Source of the DNA: Halomonas sp. HAL1
Lineage (GTDB): Bacteria; Pseudomonadota; Gammaproteobacteria; Pseudomonadales; Halomonadaceae
DNA length: 64,000 nt
Direction: 5' to 3'
Assembly (NCBI RefSeq): GCF_030544485.1
Contig: NZ_CP130610.1
Span: 1,736,001-1,800,000 of the forward strand
In this document: positions 62,361 to 64,000 of the stretch, piece after piece
Position numbering within the stretch: position 1 is the stretch's first letter
Layout: every line of letters begins with the position of its first letter
Program-made: the position numbers and the translations under genes
Notes under the pieces: model-generated
Seen by the model: only the letters and a program-made list of their open reading frames with translations
The model's database searches: none
Told to the model about the DNA's origin: nothing

Positions 62361-63582
62361 GACTAGACGCTCCTTTTTTCGCGGTGAGAGAATGAATAGA
62401 AGCATCTGGGGCAGCGTGGCTTGGCGTTGCTATAAGGCCGCCCTGTTGGGCCTCACGCCAGGGAATAAACAGTTCGATCAGTAGAATAGCGGCGAGCCAG
62501 AGGCCGAAGGTGCCAACAATGCCTAAAATACCGTAAGAACCGGCGGGAATACCGTAATGATGAAAGCCCGCACTATTGCGCGCCACATGCTGAACATCCA
62601 TCAGCACCACCCAGCGGAACATCCAGCCCATGTGTATGGCTATGAGGCCTAGCAACCATGCCCAGGTAAACAGTGCAGGCTGGCTAGAGGTTGGGGCGCC
62701 GCGCGCCCCCGGCTGGCGCAGGGTAGGACGAGTCAATAACAACAACACGGCGGCAAATAGCGCTAAGCCGGTAATCCCTCCCCATAGGGCGGTATTGCGC
62801 CACGAGTCGCTATGGCGCACGGATTCCAATGCGGCGGCAACTGAGCCTACGTGGGCATTCACGCCATCCAAAAACCAGCTAATCGCGATTAAGCCTGCTA
62901 GCGCACAGGTCACTAGCAACACATACAGCATTTGTCGTATCGTAGTTTGCGAACAAAGCCCACTCATCCGGTTCAGCACTAACACCAGCCCGGAGGCGGC
63001 GATAAATCCGGTAGTCACCAGCATAGGCGGTAGCCATACGGTGTTCCAAAGCGGGCGGGCTTTTACGATTGCAAGCTCCGCACCGGTGTAAAGCATAATG
63101 CCGCTGGAAAGCCCCAGCGCAGCCAGACCTACCACGGTGATCAGCGCTCTGGGCGTTGCGCCAGTGCCCAGTGAAAGCCAGGTGGCTAGCATGCCGCTGA
63201 GTCCTGGTGTGCTGCGCTGTGCCTGCAGCGCGGGCCGCCATGCCAGCCAAGCAAGTCCAAGCACGCTAACCAAATAAAGCGGTAGAACAACACTGCCAAT
63301 CGACATCCACGAGTGGCTATTGGCGTAAGCGTAGAAGTGCCAGAACCGCAGCGGCTGGTGCAAATCCGCGAGTAGCGCAACGGGCGCTACCAGCGTAGTG
63401 CTAACGCAAGTGATTAGCGCCAGACGCGCGGTAGGCAGCCAGGCTTTTTTGCCGAATACCAGTGCTGGGGCGGCTAGCCAAAGGCTGGCGTAGGAAACCG
63501 CAATCATAAAAAAGTACTGCACCGCCCACGGGTACCAAGCGATGTCATAGCGCGGTGCCAGTAGCTCAATGGTGGAATTCAT
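62353..63582 (-). CDS. ttrC: NrfD/TtrC-type membrane quinol oxidase subunit
   Basis: A 409-residue inner-membrane protein with about nine hydrophobic helices, including WYPWAVQYFFMIAVSYASLW and ALVFGKKAWLPTARLALITC. The LLADLHQPLRFWHF block is typical of the NrfD/PsrC family. It passes electrons from quinol to the ferredoxin-like subunit. AGGAG lies eight bases before ATG 63582, and the start overlaps the upstream ttrB stop by 17 bases. The frame extended to 63660 is not supported. Confidence 0.86.
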   Translation of the reverse strand: MNSTIELLAPRYDIAWYPWAVQYFFMIAVSYASLWLAAPALVFGKKAWLPTARLALITCVSTTLVAPVALLADLHQPLRFWHFYAYANSHSWMSIGSVVLPLYLVSVLGLAWLAWRPALQAQRSTPGLSGMLATWLSLGTGATPRALITVVGLAALGLSSGIMLYTGAELAIVKARPLWNTVWLPPMLVTTGFIAASGLVLVLNRMSGLCSQTTIRQMLYVLLVTCALAGLIAISWFLDGVNAHVGSVAAALESVRHSDSWRNTALWGGITGLALFAAVLLLLTRPTLRQPGARGAPTSSQPALFTWAWLLGLIAIHMGWMFRWVVLMDVQHVARNSAGFHHYGIPAGSYGILGIVGTFGLWLAAILLIELFIPWREAQQGGLIATPSHAAPDASIHSLTAKKGASSHV

Positions 63583-64000
63583 AGCCCATCTCCTGACCGT
63601 GGGGGTCGAGTACTTCGAGCGCAACGGGCTCTGCCTTAGGACGTGTGGTGAAGCGCTCATCCATGCCTAGGTAGAACACCTGAGGAAGGGTGTTTTTTTC
63701 TGGTTGTAGCACCATCAATGCATCGTGATGTTCGTGAATCATGCGGCTGATTTGGCTTTGAGGATCGCGCATATCCCCAATCATGCGGGCACCGCCCACG
63801 CAGCTCTCAACGCAAGCAGGCAACAGCCCGGCTTCTAGACGGTGGGCACAGAAAGTGCACTTATCGGCGGTTTGAGTGCGTTGGTTAATAAAGCGAGCAT
63901 CGTAGGGGCAAGCATTGACGCAATAGGCACACCCTACGCAGCGGTCGCTATCGACCACCACAATGCCATCCTGCTGCTGGTAAGTGGCTTCTACAGGGCA
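63566..64000 (-). CDS. ttrB: TtrB-type iron-sulfur subunit (5' end beyond window)
   Basis: The minus strand from 64000 is open and begins CPVEATYQQQDG, then DSDRCVGCAYCVNACPYDAR. It carries further ferredoxin cysteine clusters in CTFCAHRLEAGLLPACVESCVGGAR. This is a four-cluster ferredoxin of the DmsB/TtrB type that carries electrons from TtrC to TtrA. The gene is cut at its 5' end by the window edge. Order B-C-A in one transcript fits known ttrBCA operons. Any ttrRS sensor genes lie outside. Confidence 0.87.
   Translation of the reverse strand, partial: CPVEATYQQQDGIVVVDSDRCVGCAYCVNACPYDARFINQRTQTADKCTFCAHRLEAGLLPACVESCVGGARMIGDMRDPQSQISRMIHEHHDALMVLQPEKNTLPQVFYLGMDERFTTRPKAEPVALEVLDPHGQEMGYEFHH

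Overview
The window looks like chromosome from a moderately halophilic gammaproteobacterium of the Halomonas/Vreelandella type. The case rests on the gene set (betIBA with a choline-binding protein, a Rhizobium-type glycerol ABC transporter beside glpD/glpK/glpR, an SLC13 permease with TrkA-C domains, a full-length FadE) and on base composition by eye. No rRNA is present, so the genus is an inference.

Layout. 1-8 kb: the start of a 7-TM sensor, DUF2784, a SixA-CHAD fusion, a ParD-like/methionine aminopeptidase pair, a subtilisin with a small inhibitor-like partner, azoR and its divergent LysR regulator. 8-16 kb: topB, an ABC1/AarF kinase, a SEC-C/TPR protein, ampG, slyD-like, and a 40-residue membrane protein behind two FNR/Anr-like sites. 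16-24 kb: signalling and redox genes, namely a cysteine-free molybdopterin-fold protein coupled to a diguanylate cyclase, then a minus-strand set (cupredoxin-like, Cache/GGDEF/EAL, DUF3034, truncated globin), then a Tat-leader YSRP-repeat protein overlapped by an HprK-PqqD fusion. 24-31 kb: lytic transglycosylase, proS, a lipoprotein, amidase, nfo, glycerophosphodiesterase and quinone oxidoreductase. 31-45 kb: SLC13 permease and the glycerol regulon (glpR, glpK, and the minus-strand operon glpS-T-P-Q-U-V-D).

45.1-50.5 kb is a defence island: a type III CBASS locus with a SLOG-like/nucleoside phosphorylase-fold effector, a CD-NTase, a HORMA protein, a TRIP13-like ATPase and a DEDDh exonuclease. 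It lies between intact fadE and a duplicated 54-codon fadE 3' remnant that still has its terminator. The two fadE copies share a 55-bp identical core, which marks the likely recombination point.

50.5-58.3 kb: fadE, betA, betB, betI and choX, the choline-to-betaine osmoprotection module. 58.4-59.3 kb: tRNA-Met, the SRP RNA gene ffs, three 21-22 bp spaced TGACATAA repeats that resemble a Tn7-like transposon end 24 bp past ffs, and a degenerate tRNA-like sequence. 59.3-64 kb: a ttrBCA-type tetrathionate reductase operon that runs off the window.

The most notable systems are the CBASS island with its junction, the HprK-PqqD/repeat-protein pair, the ParD-like/MAP pair, and the cupredoxin/EAL/DUF3034/globin operon.
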